A program made the position numbers and the translations under genes. Positions 22,097 to 37,000 of a stretch of DNA of 64,000 nt are shown here, piece after piece; the first letter of the stretch is position 1, and every line of letters starts with the position of its first letter. The notes beneath the pieces were generated by a model. It did not search any database, was not told the origin of the DNA, and worked only from the letters and a program-made list of their open reading frames with translations. The DNA comes from Watersipora subatra (taxonomy: Eukaryota; Bryozoa; Gymnolaemata; Cheilostomatida; Watersiporidae): NCBI RefSeq assembly GCF_963576615.1, contig NC_088717.1, forward strand, positions 56,437,526 to 56,501,525. The letters are read 5' to 3'.

Positions 22097-25000
22097 GTTG
22101 GACAATCAGGATGAGCTGGTTCCTGGGCTAATCAAAATTGTAAGAGCGATACATTAAAAAGTATATATGCACTTTGATCACCATAAGTTCAAATATTATA
22201 TATGCCTACATGTAACAAAGTAATTCATGGTATGTATTTATAGATAAATACACTGTATTTATAAAATTTTCAAACATTTATTTGAAAAGTTTGACTTTCC
22301 AAATAAATTTTTATCTGGAAAGTCAAAAGTTTTTATTTAAGTTTAGTCATTGAATTACGTTTGAACATAAACGTTGGATAGCCAACTATTTATACTCATA
22401 CATCTGTATCTGAGAGTTTGTAAGACGACATGCTAACATTGCAGGCAGCAGCGAGTAGTGAGAGTTTGTAATACGCACATTCTAACATTGCAGGCAGCAG
22501 CGAGTAGTGAGAGTCGGTTTGTCATTTGCTTCTACAGAATTCCGTTTCAGCACTACAGCAATGATGATGTCATCTCACAAGAGCTGTGTGCAAGCGATGG
22601 TAACCTGTCTAGCTTAGAGGTCTACTTTGGAAATGAGGACCGTAACGTGGTATCAGATATGTAAGTAAACAGCATGATGATTTTTGTCAAATTAGTTAAA
22701 ACAAAACTCACACAAATCGACTAACACGTAGCTGTTCCTCCAACTCAAAATAACACGCATGTCAACAACTTGTGATGAACTAGTCATGTGACCAGTGCCA
22801 TTTAAAGTGGCTGAGTTTAATGGGAAGTATGAATTTTCTTAGCTCATTGTGCTTGCTAAATTTTATGTACGAAGGTAGCAGGTAAATGTACACCCTAGAC
22901 CTTTGATTTGAAGCAGTGAGTGGGAAATTACATTTCTTCTAAAAGTTTCAATTAAAGTCAGGATATATGTATAAAGAAGTGTTTCATTAGTAATATATTG
23001 GTTTGTGTTGTAGATTTTGCCTAGGAGATATAGAGCCAAGGGAAGGGCTGTATATCCCAATCACCAGCAATACCTCCAACAGCATTAAGGTTATTTTACC
23101 TTTCTCTAGGGGAGACTTGCCTAGCATTTCATTTGCTTATCAACTTGATGGTGAGTGTTTTATGAACTTCATTCACAAGCATATGCTGAATTGATACGTA
23201 CTAGCTTTAGGGTCTATATTTTACTTGGAATATTTAGAAGCATTTGCTCACTTTGGTTGACTGAGGGAGACTGACCTTATTTGTACTATTGACGACCTCC
23301 TGAGCCAAGCCCAGTAAATTACTTGTTAATAAACAACCCCTGGGTAAACCCATGTACACTAAACTAGCCACTTAAAGAACTTACATAAACTTTAGTAGAT
23401 TTTATCAGAAAGTATCAGTATTTTTCTATCATTTGTGATTATTTTTGATGTTTGAGGTGATCTGACTACCAGGATGTTTCTAGGTTAAAATCAACAAAAC
23501 TTGATCACGGTTAAAGCGCTCAGAAGAAAAATACGTGCAAAATGACGTCATCAGTTGTTATCGTTGGTATCAGCTATTTGTTGCGTTTAAGTTGAGGTGT
23601 TACTATTCCATCAGTCTCTTTGCAATTATGGACATCGTAATCACACTTTCGTTTGATCTGAGTGTTTTAACAGCGATCAAGTTTTAACTATTGTAATTTT
23701 GAAACATCCTGGTAGTCAGATCACCCCAAACATAAAAACAATCTTAAATGATAAAAAAATTACTAATAGTTTTTGATAAAATTTGCTAAAAATTTTGTGA
23801 AAGGACACCTTTAAAGTAGGGAGTAGAGTATATGCAGAAGATATAGTATTACTTACATGTATGTGAGCTAAACATGACATTGCGTGGCATGTTTATACAC
23901 AACATGTTATTATGAATGTAAAAAGACAAAACATACCTTCATGTTTGCATGTATCAATATGGCGTATACCTATTAGTCTGCATGTACAACGTGTCAACAA
24001 GCGTACATAAGACGTACTTGTGAATTTGTATACAAAAAACATAACTATCTGTGCACAAGGAATGCCAACGCATTTGCATGTATAAATATTTTCATTGCCC
24101 AAAACACATCAGTGTTTATTTACAAAGCATTACTATGCTAGCACAAAACATGCCACTACGATTTCAAGCGCATGTACACATGATGTAGATAATAAAACAA
24201 TCAAACTACAGGAGTGTAACACAGTGGGCCAAACAGCCAGTAGTTAGAAATTGGATTGAACTGTCAATGTTTTGATGCTGCTAGTCTCACAGTTAGCAAG
24301 TTTACAAGTCATCTCCTGCCATCAAAATGTTGACCTATCATATTGCTGTTTTGTGAACACTTTATAACCAACTTTGATGTTGCCATTTTCGTCGATTATA
24401 TCTTTCATCTGTTTCAACTGATTATTGGGCACTGCAAAACACCTTGACCTTGATAATTTCTTAGTCTTCCAACTATTTGAAACATGATCATACTTTGCAG
24501 TAACATGTAGCCTTCTAGGGGAGCTAAAAGATACATCATTATGACCTGACTACACACTCAGCTGCTCATGTTGTCTATTGCAGATAGCTGTCAGTTGAAG
24601 CAATGTTCGTCTGAATCTATCTGCCAGGTGACTGCTTATTAACAATCTAGTGATAACTGCTTCAACAACAGCTGTCTTTGTCATTACATGTAGATAATTA
24701 TAGGAGTTTTCTACTCTTTACACTAGGTTATCCGGTGCAGCAGGTACCTAATAGACCTGAGGTTTCATGAAAATGTATAATGATCTTAATGCATAGATTT
24801 AGACTAAAACTATTTGGAAACTTTTCAAAAGTTCTATTAGTGAATGTGCACTATTACTAAAATAGAGAGGACAACTTCTTAATGTTACTAAAACAAAGAG
24901 AACAACTTCTTAGTAGTAAAATAAATAGGATAACTTCTTATTGTTACTGAAATAAAAATGACAGTGCCTTAATTTTAGAGGAAGAAAATGGACAATGTTT

Positions 25001-28000
25001 TAATATTACTGAAATAAAAAGGAAGACTTTCTTAATGATACTGAGATGAAAGGGATAACTTTTTATTGTTAACAAAATAAAGAGAACAACGTGTCGATGT
25101 TAACAAAATAAAAAGAACACCGTTTTATCTATATTTGCAAAGAATGAGATGTCATGCTGAGTTTTAGCACACAATTCTCACTGCAATTACTATGATAACA
25201 TTATCCTTTGCTAAACTAAAGTTCAAAGGTTATTTTGTAACAATCTTCTGTATGCAGCCTTAAAACTCATGAGTTAAGCTGTTGCTAGTTTGAAACAATC
25301 GACACAAGCCCTCAATTATATGCTGTAGCTTTGGAAGCCTGACATAGCAAGATGTTTATGCCCTCCACATAAAACTGGAGATCGGTGTGAAAGAACATTA
25401 GCCTGCAGTGACAGCCCTTGTGTTCACGGGAAATGTATTTCAACTGACTCGGACTTTGCATGTCTGTGTGCGACAGGCTACATTGGTGAGAATATGACCG
25501 CTTATTTGAGCTAGCTCTGAGAGGTCGGTGAGGTAGCGACGACGGAATTTGCATATGTATGGTGCGCTATGTTTGCCATATTGACATATGTGTAGCTTTT
25601 TCTGTTATATCAGCAGGATTAAGTATGCTATACTGGTATAGTTCCTTATGCTATATCAGCATGGTTAGCTATGCTATGTTTGTATAGCTCCTTATCCTAT
25701 ATCAGCATGGTTAATTTTGCTATATTCATGCAGTTTCTTATGCCTGATCGATGTAGGATTTTGCCAACTTGATACTGTCTCTGTACCAGAATTAATGTAG
25801 TGACATAGTTCCTTATGCCATATGGTTATTGTTAACTTTTCTACCTTTTGATAGCTTATTTATACACGTACTATACAGACTGGGTCTTTGTTTTATGTGA
25901 ATTATAATAGTATCTATGATGCTATTATAATTTACATGAAACAATACTACAACAGTATTCAGCTCACATGCTTTCAACAATTAAACACTACTAAACACAC
26001 TAAAAAACATAATCAGGTGTCATCTACATCTATATGTCTTATATTTTACCTTACGTGGAGATAAATGCTGCATTACTGCATTTGCTGGACTTTGAAGTAT
26101 CCATTTCTTTTCTGTATCTTGGTACTAGAGGTAAGTTTTGCAAAGTGATCAAACGGGTGATCTTAATTGTCTCCCATGTGCAGCATTAGTAGTAACTTGC
26201 TGTCTCACCGACTCAGTGAGCTCAATTTTTTTACCACAAACAGGCACTAATGGTAGATGGTGAGAAGGTCTGATAGCAGTTTCATGTTCTTCAACTCTTA
26301 ACAAAGGCTAGACGAAAGTTGAGGCATTATATTTGTTTGTTCAGTTTATTTTACACTAAAAGATTTGATTATTTTAAATATGGCTGATAATGTTTGAAAT
26401 TTTGGTAAAGCTAAATGAGTGGTTACCTACAGGTAAAACCTGTGAGACTCCTGTAAAAACAAATCGGCTTCCCTGCACAGACTCGCTCTGTGGAGGAAAA
26501 GAGTATAAAGGAGTCTGTGACATGAACTGGGATATTGATAGACAGTTGTGTTCTTGTAACCATGGCTACTGGGGAGATTACTGTGAGAAGAACTCCTGTG
26601 ACTATCTCAACTACTGCTCAGCAGGTATAGATATAATACCGCAAATAGTAAGCTTGGGTATCTTTGTGGAAGATTCATTGATCTATAAAAGATAGGCTTC
26701 AGAAAAAGTGTTTTGGGTTAGTTTTAAATTTTTGTTGAAGCAGAACTTCTGAAATGGAAACATTATAACTTTAACTACAGTATTGGAACATGTTATTTTG
26801 CCATTATTATAGTTATAACACACAGAATTACACATAAGAATTGTTAAAGTCCAATAACCTATCTTACAATCAATGTCCAACTGTGCTGTTGTTTTAGGCT
26901 CTTTGTGTGTAACCAGCAACTCTTCACTTTCATACAGCTGTGTTTGTCCTCCATCGTATAAGGGTGTCTTCTGTAATGAGCCGCTAACTTATGTGTCCGC
27001 ACAACAATGTAGAAACAGCTGCACCCATGGCAAGTGTCAACAGGTGTCTCACAGTCAGGTAAGAGTAATGTCAGGTGTCTACCAGTAGCTAGTACATGCA
27101 ATAACAAGAATAAAGGTAATCTATATAATACTCATTGCTTTGAACTAAAATTCAAGTACAACAAATTGTCTAGTAGTACTACTGGTAATCCTAGTAGTAC
27201 TACTGGTACTGCTAGTACTACTACTACTACTACTAGTAGTAGTAGTAGTAGTACTACTAGTAGTAGTAGTACTACTACTAGTAGTACTGCTACTAGCTAC
27301 CACTCTTAAGAGCAATGGTATCTGCAAGAGCAGATATTTTTTCAAAAATACTTATTAAAAAAACTGGTAAAGGCTGCCGCAGCGATATACTTTAATCAAA
27401 AAAATTTAGACGGTAAATACATTCTTAAAGGAGTTGTCCTCTCATAATAATAAGCTGCAAGGGCTCATCTATGGCTTTTCACTAAGCGCATCGTCCACGG
27501 TAGAGTGGAAAATCAAAACAATAAATAGTTGACTCTACACAACTTAATTTGCATAGCCAAACTTTTAACAATTGCAAATCTTTAAAGTTTTGCGTAGCAG
27601 AGTTAAATGCTCAAAAATTAAGTTTTTGTGGTAAAATTTAACAAAAACATCAGTTTGACTCGCTACAAATAAATTACTAACATGGATATAGAATGGTATA
27701 CACAACGTTTGCTGTAAAATGCAGTTTTGTTTGGCCATAATTGTGCTAATGTTACATAAATAAATTTTAGTGTTTGTCATCGGTATGTTCAATTATAGCG
27801 ATAAAGTTTTAGGAATGAAAAAATCCCTTTGCATCGGAATTCAACTCATAACCTCCAGTTCTGCAGACATGCGTACTATCCATCAGACCACGCAGCCAAC
27901 TGGCAGTACCAATGAATAACCGTGCACGTATTCATTCCACCGGTTAAAATATGCTCACCTAAAGCGCTTGCGAAAATACTATTGATTGCTACAAGCACGC

Positions 28001-31000
28001 TTGAAGATCATGATTGTGTGAGAGATTATGACACATAAAGATTACAAGCTGGCTTCATGGCTTTTTATATAGTAAAGATTTGGAATGGCTTAATTCACTC
28101 AAATTCATTGGGTAAAGAAACTTAGCCAGTCGCAGCTACACTACCTGCCACTGTTTATAAGCTGTTTTTTATTACAACACTATTTGCTAGTGTTTCATAA
28201 ATCCTATTCACCCAACAATTACACTCTCAAAGGTCTTGTACGATATACACCACAAATCTTTGCATGAACATTGCAGCTTTGTTTTGATGTAGTACAGCCA
28301 GCTTTATTGGAGGTTACTGCTATATGTGATTGGTAGTGCTGAGAAAGATTGTTTTAGGAAGTTGAGTGCCGTTGCAATGAGGGTTACTTTGGCACATACT
28401 GCAATGAAGTGATCACCGATGGTTCTGTTCTAAAATCAGACTATAATGCCTGTAGAGGAGGTACCATCTGCCCCACCTATACACAGTGTATAAAAGGTAC
28501 TCTGTATTGTATCCTGTTATTGTGACAAGCTTTTTCAGTTGTTATGCTTGGGTTACTACCCTAATTTCCGCTGAAGGGTTTTCACTCAGTTAATCATTTT
28601 ATGAAAATGCTAAGCGATAATGGTAAAAAATACTGCACACACTTTAAGCATTCATTTGTTGTAGATCTTCCATCTAGCTACCGCTGTAGGTCTCCTTCTG
28701 GAACAATAGTGAAAAAGTCACAATGCTATTTAAAGCCATGTGGTCCAGGCACTTGCGTTGAGTTGACAGGAGAGTGTAATTGCCCTAATAATTACCAAGG
28801 TATGGTTATACATTGCAGTGATCATAAGAGAAAGTATTGCCCTGCATGATCAGTTTCTTTTTAAAGCTGTTGCTGTGAGAAGAGGTCCGGTAATTCCAGT
28901 ACTCTCAACTTTTTAGGCTCACACTGCCAGTACCCAGTGTCAGACAACTCCACAGCATCCATCACTCCTGGCTACCTGCAAAAATGTGTCAAACTCAATT
29001 GTCAACAGCATGGAGTGTGCAAAATTGATGAAACTGGTAATGCTATCTGTAAGTGTAATGCTATGCATAGAGGAAGCAGATGTCAGTACAGGCTAGGAGG
29101 AGCATGTCTCGCCATCTCTCCTTGTCAGAATGGAGGTTCTTGCATAGACACAGGTATATCATAGACACAGGTATATCATAGACAAGTGTATAGCATCAAC
29201 ATAAGTATGCATTAGGTATGAGCATGAAAAGGCTGAGGTATTCTATAAACACAGACTTGCTAAAAACACAGGTATTTCAATCAATGTACATTTAAACAGC
29301 AGCTTTACTTTAATATTTTTGGGTATGGTAACAATAAACTAGTGAAAGTTACAATAATGTATTATATAGCTAAACCTGTACATAATATAACAGCAAAAAA
29401 TCAAAGATGCTTTTTGTACACTTGGGAGAATCTGTAAGTTACATAGGAAACAATGAGTTTTAGAAAGTCAAAAACTGTTATTTGTTTAACTTAGTAAAAT
29501 AAATATGGTAGAAATATAATTAAATTTTGTGGTCACTGAGAGAATTGAATAAAGACTGTAAATATGTGTTATCTAGTTTTATTTCAGTTATCTATAAAGG
29601 TCATGGCTTGAACTTTACTGGTTAGTACTGAATGGTTACCACTTCACTGCTAATAGAGCTTTTACATCTAAATCTTTTACTTGATCTGTTTTATACTAAA
29701 ATCTTTTGTCCGGTGCGTGTCTAACAAACAAGGCTCGTGGCTAATTTTTATACAATAACTAAGTGGAGACAATCACTAACATTTAGTTCAAATTGATAAA
29801 TTTCGAATGAACCTTTTACAGGCACAAGTTCTCTGTAGTAGATCTGAGTTGTTCAAACTGTCACATTTTTCATTAAGTACCATATTTAGCATAACTTTGC
29901 TTTCATTAAACTCATCAGACTCAAATATTCAGAGTCAGTTTAGGCTCTTCAAAACTGTGTGTTTGTTGGAAAGACAATGTCACTGTCACATGAGAAGGTA
30001 ACCAGAGACAGTAGATCATTACATAGCAAGTGTTGAAATACCTGCACTATAATCATTTTCCAGGTGACTATTCCTTCAGATGTGAGTGCTTGACAGGCTG
30101 GCAGGGTAAAACATGCACTTTGAGTAGCTCATTGTGCCTTAGCAAGCCATGTACCCATGGAGCCACGTGCAAGGAGAATGGCTCTTCATACGTGTAGGTT
30201 GTCTGTGTGCTGTCATGTCTGTACGCTATTATGTACTGTATATGTTCTATCATATCTGTGTGCTATCATGTATGCATTCTACTGTTTCATTATGTTATCA
30301 TATCTCTGTGCTATCATGTATGCATTCTACTGCATCATTATGTTATCATATCTGTGTGCTATCATGTATGCATTCTACTGTATCATTAGGTTATCATATC
30401 TGTGTGTTATCATGTATACATTCTACTGTATCATTATGTTATCATATCTCTGTGCTATCATGTATGCATTCTACTGTATTATTATGTTATCATCTGTGTA
30501 TGCAATGATATTCGTATACTTTATAGTAGTATATTATAAATAGTATAGTAGTATAGTCTATAACAGTATAGTAGTACAGTATATAGTAGTATAATAGTAG
30601 TACAGTATATAATAGTACAGTATATAGTAGTATAGTATATAATAATATAGTATATAATAATATAGTATAGTATATAATATATAGTAGTATAGTATATAAT
30701 AGTATAGTAGTATAGTATATAATAGTATAGTAGTATAGTATATGATAGTATAGTAGTATAGTATATAATAGTATAGTAGTATAGTATATAATAGTATAGT
30801 ATATAATAGTAATAGTATAGTGTATAATATATAGTAGTATAGTGTATAATAGTATAGTAGTGCAGAATATAATTGTATAGTATGATATTCGTGTACTATT
30901 ATATATCTGCACATAAAGACAGCTTTAAGAACCGTCTTGTTATTTAGCCATTCTGTAAGGCTAGTCTCGTGCAGCAATGTGTATAGACAGACAGCAGGTA

Positions 31001-34000
31001 GAGCTGATGCACTAGTTATAAATACTATTTACTAAAGGCTAAAAGTCGTCAGTCTAGTTTCTCTTCATTGTGCTGATTGATTTCAGCTAATATAGTTAAT
31101 TTAATAGAAGCATTGCTGCTACAGTCACCTGCTTTCAGGTGTCAATGTCTTCCCTGGTACTCTGGACAACACTGTGAGCAACTTATGCTAACCCCGGTAA
31201 GTTGATGTCTGTTGATATATATAAATCTGCATCTCTTTTGCACAAACCTTCCTCAGGCCTACGCAGTTCGCTGAGAGCAGATTTCATTTGCTACAGACAC
31301 CTGAAAATACTTGCACACCCTCAACATGCATGCATGATGGAAAGTGCATTGAAGGGTCAACTTTCAGCTGTCTTTGTCACAAAGGATGGCATGGCAAGAG
31401 GTGTGAGCTCTGGACAAACGCTTGCCATACGGCTACTCGATGTGAGAATGGAGACTGTAGAAGCGTTCTTCCTGAGATTGATTCAAGGTTTACCTATCAC
31501 AAGTCATTCAGTTCTTCAGTAACTTAGTTTTACTTCCTCAGTTTCCTGTTGTTTGTGTTAGTCAAGCCTTGTCACCTTTAGTCAAGCCTTGTCACATTTA
31601 GTCAAGCCTTGTCACCTTTAGTCAAGCCTTGTCACCTTTAGTCAAGCCTTGTGACCTTTAATCAAGCCTTGTCACCTTTAGTCAAGCCTTGTCACCTTTA
31701 GTCAAGCCTTGTCACCTTTAGTCAAGCCTTGTCACCTTTAGTCAAGCCTTGTCACCTTTAGTCAAGCCTTGTCACCTTTAGTCAAGCCTTGTCACCTTTA
31801 GTCAAGCCTTGTCACCTTTAGTCAAGCCTTGTCACCTTTAGTCAAGCCTTGTCACTTTTAGTCAAGCCTTCTGACCTTTAGTTAAGCCTTGTGACCTTTA
31901 GTCAAGCCTTGTCACCTTTAGTCAAGCCTTGTCACCTTTAGTCAAGCCCTGTCACCTTTAGTCAAGCCTTGTCACCTTTAGTTAAGCCTTGTCACCTTTA
32001 GTCAAGCCTTGTCACCTTTAGTCAAGCCTTGTCACCTTTAGTCAAGCCTTGTGACCTTTAGTCAAGCCTTGTCACCTTTAGTCAAGCCTTGTCACCTTTA
32101 GTCAAGCCTTGTCACCTTTAGTCAAGCCTTGTCACCTTTAGTCAAGCCTTGTCACCTTTACTCAAGCCTTGTCACCTTTAGTCAAGCTTTGTCACCTTTA
32201 GTCAAGCCTTGTCACCTTTAGTCAAGCCTTGTCACCTTTATTCAAGCCTTGTCACCTTTAGTCAAGCCTGGTCACATTTAGTCAAGCCTTGTCACCTTTA
32301 GTCAAGCCTTGTCACCTTTAGTCAAGCCTTGTCACCTTTAGTCAAGCCTTGTCACCTTTAGTCAAGCCTTGTCACCTTTAGTCAAGCCTTGTCACCTTTA
32401 GTCAAGCCTTGTCACCTTTAGTCAAGCCTTGTCACCTTTAGTCAAGCCTTGTCACCTTTAGTCAAGCCTTGTCACCTTTAGTCAAGCCTTGTCACCTTTA
32501 GTCAAGCCTTGTCACCTTTAGTCAAGCCTTGTCACCTTTAGTCAAGCCTTGTCACCTTTAGTCAAGCCTTGTCACCTTTAGTCAAGCCTTGTCACCTTTA
32601 GTCAAGCCTTGTCACCTTTAGTCAAGCCTTGTCATCTTTAGTCAAGCCTTGTCACCTTTAGTCAAGCCTTGTCACCTTTACTCAAGCCTTGTCACCTTTA
32701 GTCAAGCTTTGTCACCTTTAGTCAAGCCTTGTCACCTTTAGTCAAGCCTTGTCACCTTTATTCAAGCCTTGTCACCTTTAGTTAAGCCTTGTCACCTTTA
32801 GTCAAGCCCTGTCACCTTTAGTCAAGCCTTGTCACCTTTAGTTAAGCCTTGTCACCTTTAGTCAAGCCTTGTCACCTTTAGTCAAGCCTTGTCACCTTTA
32901 GTCAAGCCCTGTCACCTTTAGTCAAGCCTTGTCACCTTTAGTCAAGCCTTGTCACCTTTAGTCAAGCCTTGTCACCTTTAGTCAAGCCTTGTCACCTTTA
33001 GTCAAGCCCTGTCACCTTTAGTCAAGCCTTGTCACCTTTAGTCAAGCCTTGTCACCTTTAGTCAAGCCTTCTGACCTTTAGTTAAGCCTTGTGACCTTTA
33101 TTCAAGCCTTGTGACCTTTATTCAAGCCTTGTCACCTTTAGTCAAGCCTTGTCACCTTTAATCAAGCCTTGTCACCTTTAGTCAAGCCTTGTCACCTTTA
33201 GTCAAGCCTTGTCACCTTTAGTCAAACCTTGTCACCTTTAGTCAAGCCTTGTCACCTTTAGTCAAACCTTGTCACCTTTAGTCAAACCTTGTCACCTTTA
33301 GTCAAACCTTGTCACCTTTAGTCAAGCCTTGTCACCTTTAATCAAGCCTTGTCACCTTTAGTCAAGCCTTGTCACCTTTAGTCAAGCCTTGTCACCTTTA
33401 GTCAAACCTTGTCACCTTTAGTCAAGCCTTGTCACCTTTAGTCAAACCTTGTCACCTTTAGTCAAACCTTGTCACCTTTAGTCAAGCATCGCCTGCCATT
33501 TCAGTATTCATCTTTAGGTTTCTGTGCATTCAACACATATTGCTAACAATGCAATACTTGGACATTGCAAAAAAGCTATTATTAAAATACTATAGAAATG
33601 TGGAAGAGAACTATAGTTTTTATATTTTGTGCTGTTTTGAACTCGCTAAATGTTTTGCTCGCAATGTTCGTATACTGCATATATAAATAAACCGAGATAC
33701 TACCCACGTAATTTTATTAGAGACTATGAAATTCATGTAGATTTTGAATGACAAATGATATTAATGGGATCGCTTTAATTAGCTTTTAAAAGACATGCGT
33801 TGAGCTACCCGCTATTATGTCAGTCTGCCAGTACATTAAATGTAACCCTTTAAATTTTTATTGCATTTTCATACCGCTGTTTTAAGAAATACAAAAGTGA
33901 AACTGTAAGGTTGCACAAAAAACAATCACATATCAATCATTACTAACTCTTTGTGTTTGACCCTATTTATAGAACCTATGTTTGTGACTGCTACTATGGA

Positions 34001-37000
34001 TGGGAGGGGTCCAAGTGTAGACAACCTGTAGATTTCTGCAACAGAGACAAGCCTTGCGAGAATAACTCCACCTGTTCACTGCTTGAGGTATGTTTGCTTA
34101 TCTCCCTATCACCTTGATGCACTTTGACTTTGTCCTTCCTGTAGGCTACATATGTTTTGATGGAACAACTTTAGTAACATTAACATGATGATTATGAAGT
34201 TAGATTCAACCTCATAGTATCTGTGTACAGAGTTGGTTTATGAGCAGCCATTGTTCTCTGTACTCAAGGAAGTGATTTGCTATAAGATGCTTGGATGGGT
34301 CAGAACAGACTAATGGATGCTCATAGTTAATCATCTATTATGTGAAAACCCTGTAGGCCGAATGATTACCTTTTTGATTTTTTTGTATAATAAAAGCTCC
34401 AGTGTTAATCTATTCTGTCTAGCTACTAGCATAAGCTAGGTAAAACAGAATAGTAGCTCAAAACTTCTAGGTTTTTTAAGAAACTCTCCGCATTCTTAGT
34501 TCTCGGTCAATTCAGTAAACCTTGGTAAGACAACTCTTAAACACAAAACAGTTTTGACATCATCAAGCTTGCATTTTAATCACAACTAGTGCATAGCAGT
34601 ACTGGAAGATGCGCTCAGTAGACAATATTACTAACTCTAGTTGTCATCTTGAACCTATGGCACAACAGTAGTTGCTTCACTTGTATGTGCTGATCTCCTG
34701 GTGATGGATAAATACCCAAAATATACTAGGAGAGTAGGCTAGAGATTACAATATGGGCAGTTTCTAGAAAGAACTAGACTTTGTGAGTTAGTACTTTACT
34801 ATGCCTAGATTCTACCATTAGAAAAAAACAATAAAAATAGCAATTAAAGTGCTGTTATACCCTCATTTAATAAAAAGGTGAATTGATGGTTTTTAACGTT
34901 TCAACAGTACACCATATTTACAATTTAATACTGCTTCAGGTTGAAATGATACTCTCTGTTTCTATATATAAATAAATTTCAAAGTTTCTCATCTGTCTAG
35001 CGATAGGGAGTAAAATCTAGCAAAGAAAAAGCCGTAAGGCACTAGAATTCAACTCCCAATGATTGCAACCGCAAGTTCGTAAACACACTCCCCTAACCAC
35101 AAGGCTAAGCCGTTCTTAATTTTTTTTAGTGGGAATGAGGATGCGCTTTTTATTATTAATTAATATTACTTCTGCATTTGTTTTGCTTTTCAAAAATTTC
35201 TAAAAACCATTTTAAAATTCATTACCTATTTTTTAATTTGCAATTTTCAAATGTAACATTTCAATTTCCAATGTCTCATTACCAGCTTCAATTTCTGGTT
35301 CTATCTGCGATCGCTGAAAACTATTAAATTTAAACTTTTACACATGGACTGTTTTATTATCTCGAGTAGGAATTGCATTTACATTCTCTCTCCGTTTGGT
35401 CAGACAAAGCATCCGACAAAAACGGTCTGATATCTCATTTTTACGTTTGTACCGGTATCGAGAGGTACCGGGATCATCGTATTCAAAAGAGAAGAATAGC
35501 TCTGGTTACAACAGTAACCTTTTTATACACACACTTCTATGTAATCATTGTTATTATTAATTCAACATATTCATTATTTTACTTTGTTTTTTTCAGTTTG
35601 TATTAATTGTATCAATATCAATTAATTTTTCATTGTAGTCATTGTAATAAAACAGACTATCTAGCCACTATTTGCTAATTATTTCAGGTTCAACGCCTTC
35701 ACAGTTGTTTTATTTTTCTCCTAATTTATTTGCACTGCACAAAACACTTTTTTCATGATATGAAGTTTAAAAATTAAAAAAGTAAATGTTATATATATTA
35801 AAAAGAAATTTTCTTTCCAAAGACTTTTTTATTACCAGGGCAACGCCGGGCATTCAGTAGTATATTTATATTGTTTATATTTAGGAAGGTGGTTACCAGT
35901 GCAACTGTAACACTGGGTTAACTGGTAAAAACTGCTCTACTGTGAAAGATTATTGTACTGATGCCAAGTGTGTTGCTGCCTACACAGAGTCATGCCATAA
36001 CCTAGACTCAGGCTACAAATGCATTTGTAAACCAGGTACGTGTGCCACGTAACTTGATTGTTTGTCTACCTATTTCTCTATTCATGACAGCAGGTAAAAG
36101 TAGAAGCACGCTTATACGAACATAAAAATACTGAGCCTGTGCAAGTTCAGAACTAGAAAACATACACAAAAACTGAACAGCAGTGAGGACTACAGGTGGC
36201 ATATTTATTGTGCTTTACCTGGTTGGTTCCTGTATGAATATGGTTGAATAGGTAAGATGGAGGATTACTGTAGACACTGTTTCTGATTTGGTATTCTCAA
36301 TTGTACTTTTTTACCTTATATATACACAGGCAGGTTCAAGTTTTTGTTGAGATTATGGCTAGAAGCATGGTAATAAGAATTAAAGGTTCACAGAAAAGAT
36401 GGTACTACATTAAGCAATCCTGTCTCAAGGTATCTTACATTGCGGTAGAGCCAATCCTGTGTTGCTGTTGAACAGGATATGAGGGTGAAAACTGTTCTAC
36501 AGTTTCTCGTGGATGTCAATCCAGTCCATGCCTCAACTCTGGTACCTGTGTGCAAAACTTAGACAGCTTCAAATGCATCTGTCCACAACTTTTTAATGGT
36601 GACAGGTAAGAGCAGGTGATAGGTAAGAGCAGGTGACAGGTAAGAACAGGTGAGAGATAAGAACAGGTGACAGGTAAGAACCCATGCGGGCAGCTTTCTT
36701 ATTTGCTATGAAAATTAATTGTTTTCCTGGAAAGAGAAGCCGTAGAACTGTTACTGAAGTGAAACTTATTTTTTACATGGTGTTTATATCTAATATATTA
36801 TGTTGTAAAATGTGCATTCAGTTAAATGGTATAATACAAATTAAGATTGTGCATTGAGCTTATATCATTTCACTACATTACTAATAATATCAATCAAATG
36901 ATTGTATCAACTTACACTATGTTTTTAATGTTGTCTTGAATTGTACCGCATTATATTATGTTATATTTTCATAAATTTTATTACACCATAACATATACAT

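Noticed and set aside
22445..22470. Upstream acceptor copy as the true start of the MNNL-like exon
   Set aside because: It reads into TAA after eight codons; only the second copy at 22494 stays open.
26683..27107. Minus-strand frames overlapping Jagged-like exons
   Set aside because: Antisense shadows of EGF-coding exons without splice or homology support.
30490..30977. Two 140-aa minus-strand frames rich in Tyr/Ile/Leu
   Set aside because: Low-complexity TATAGTAG microsatellite.
31561..33488. CRISPR-like regular repeats
   Set aside because: There are no spacers, the unit is a direct head-to-tail repeat, and the DNA is eukaryotic.
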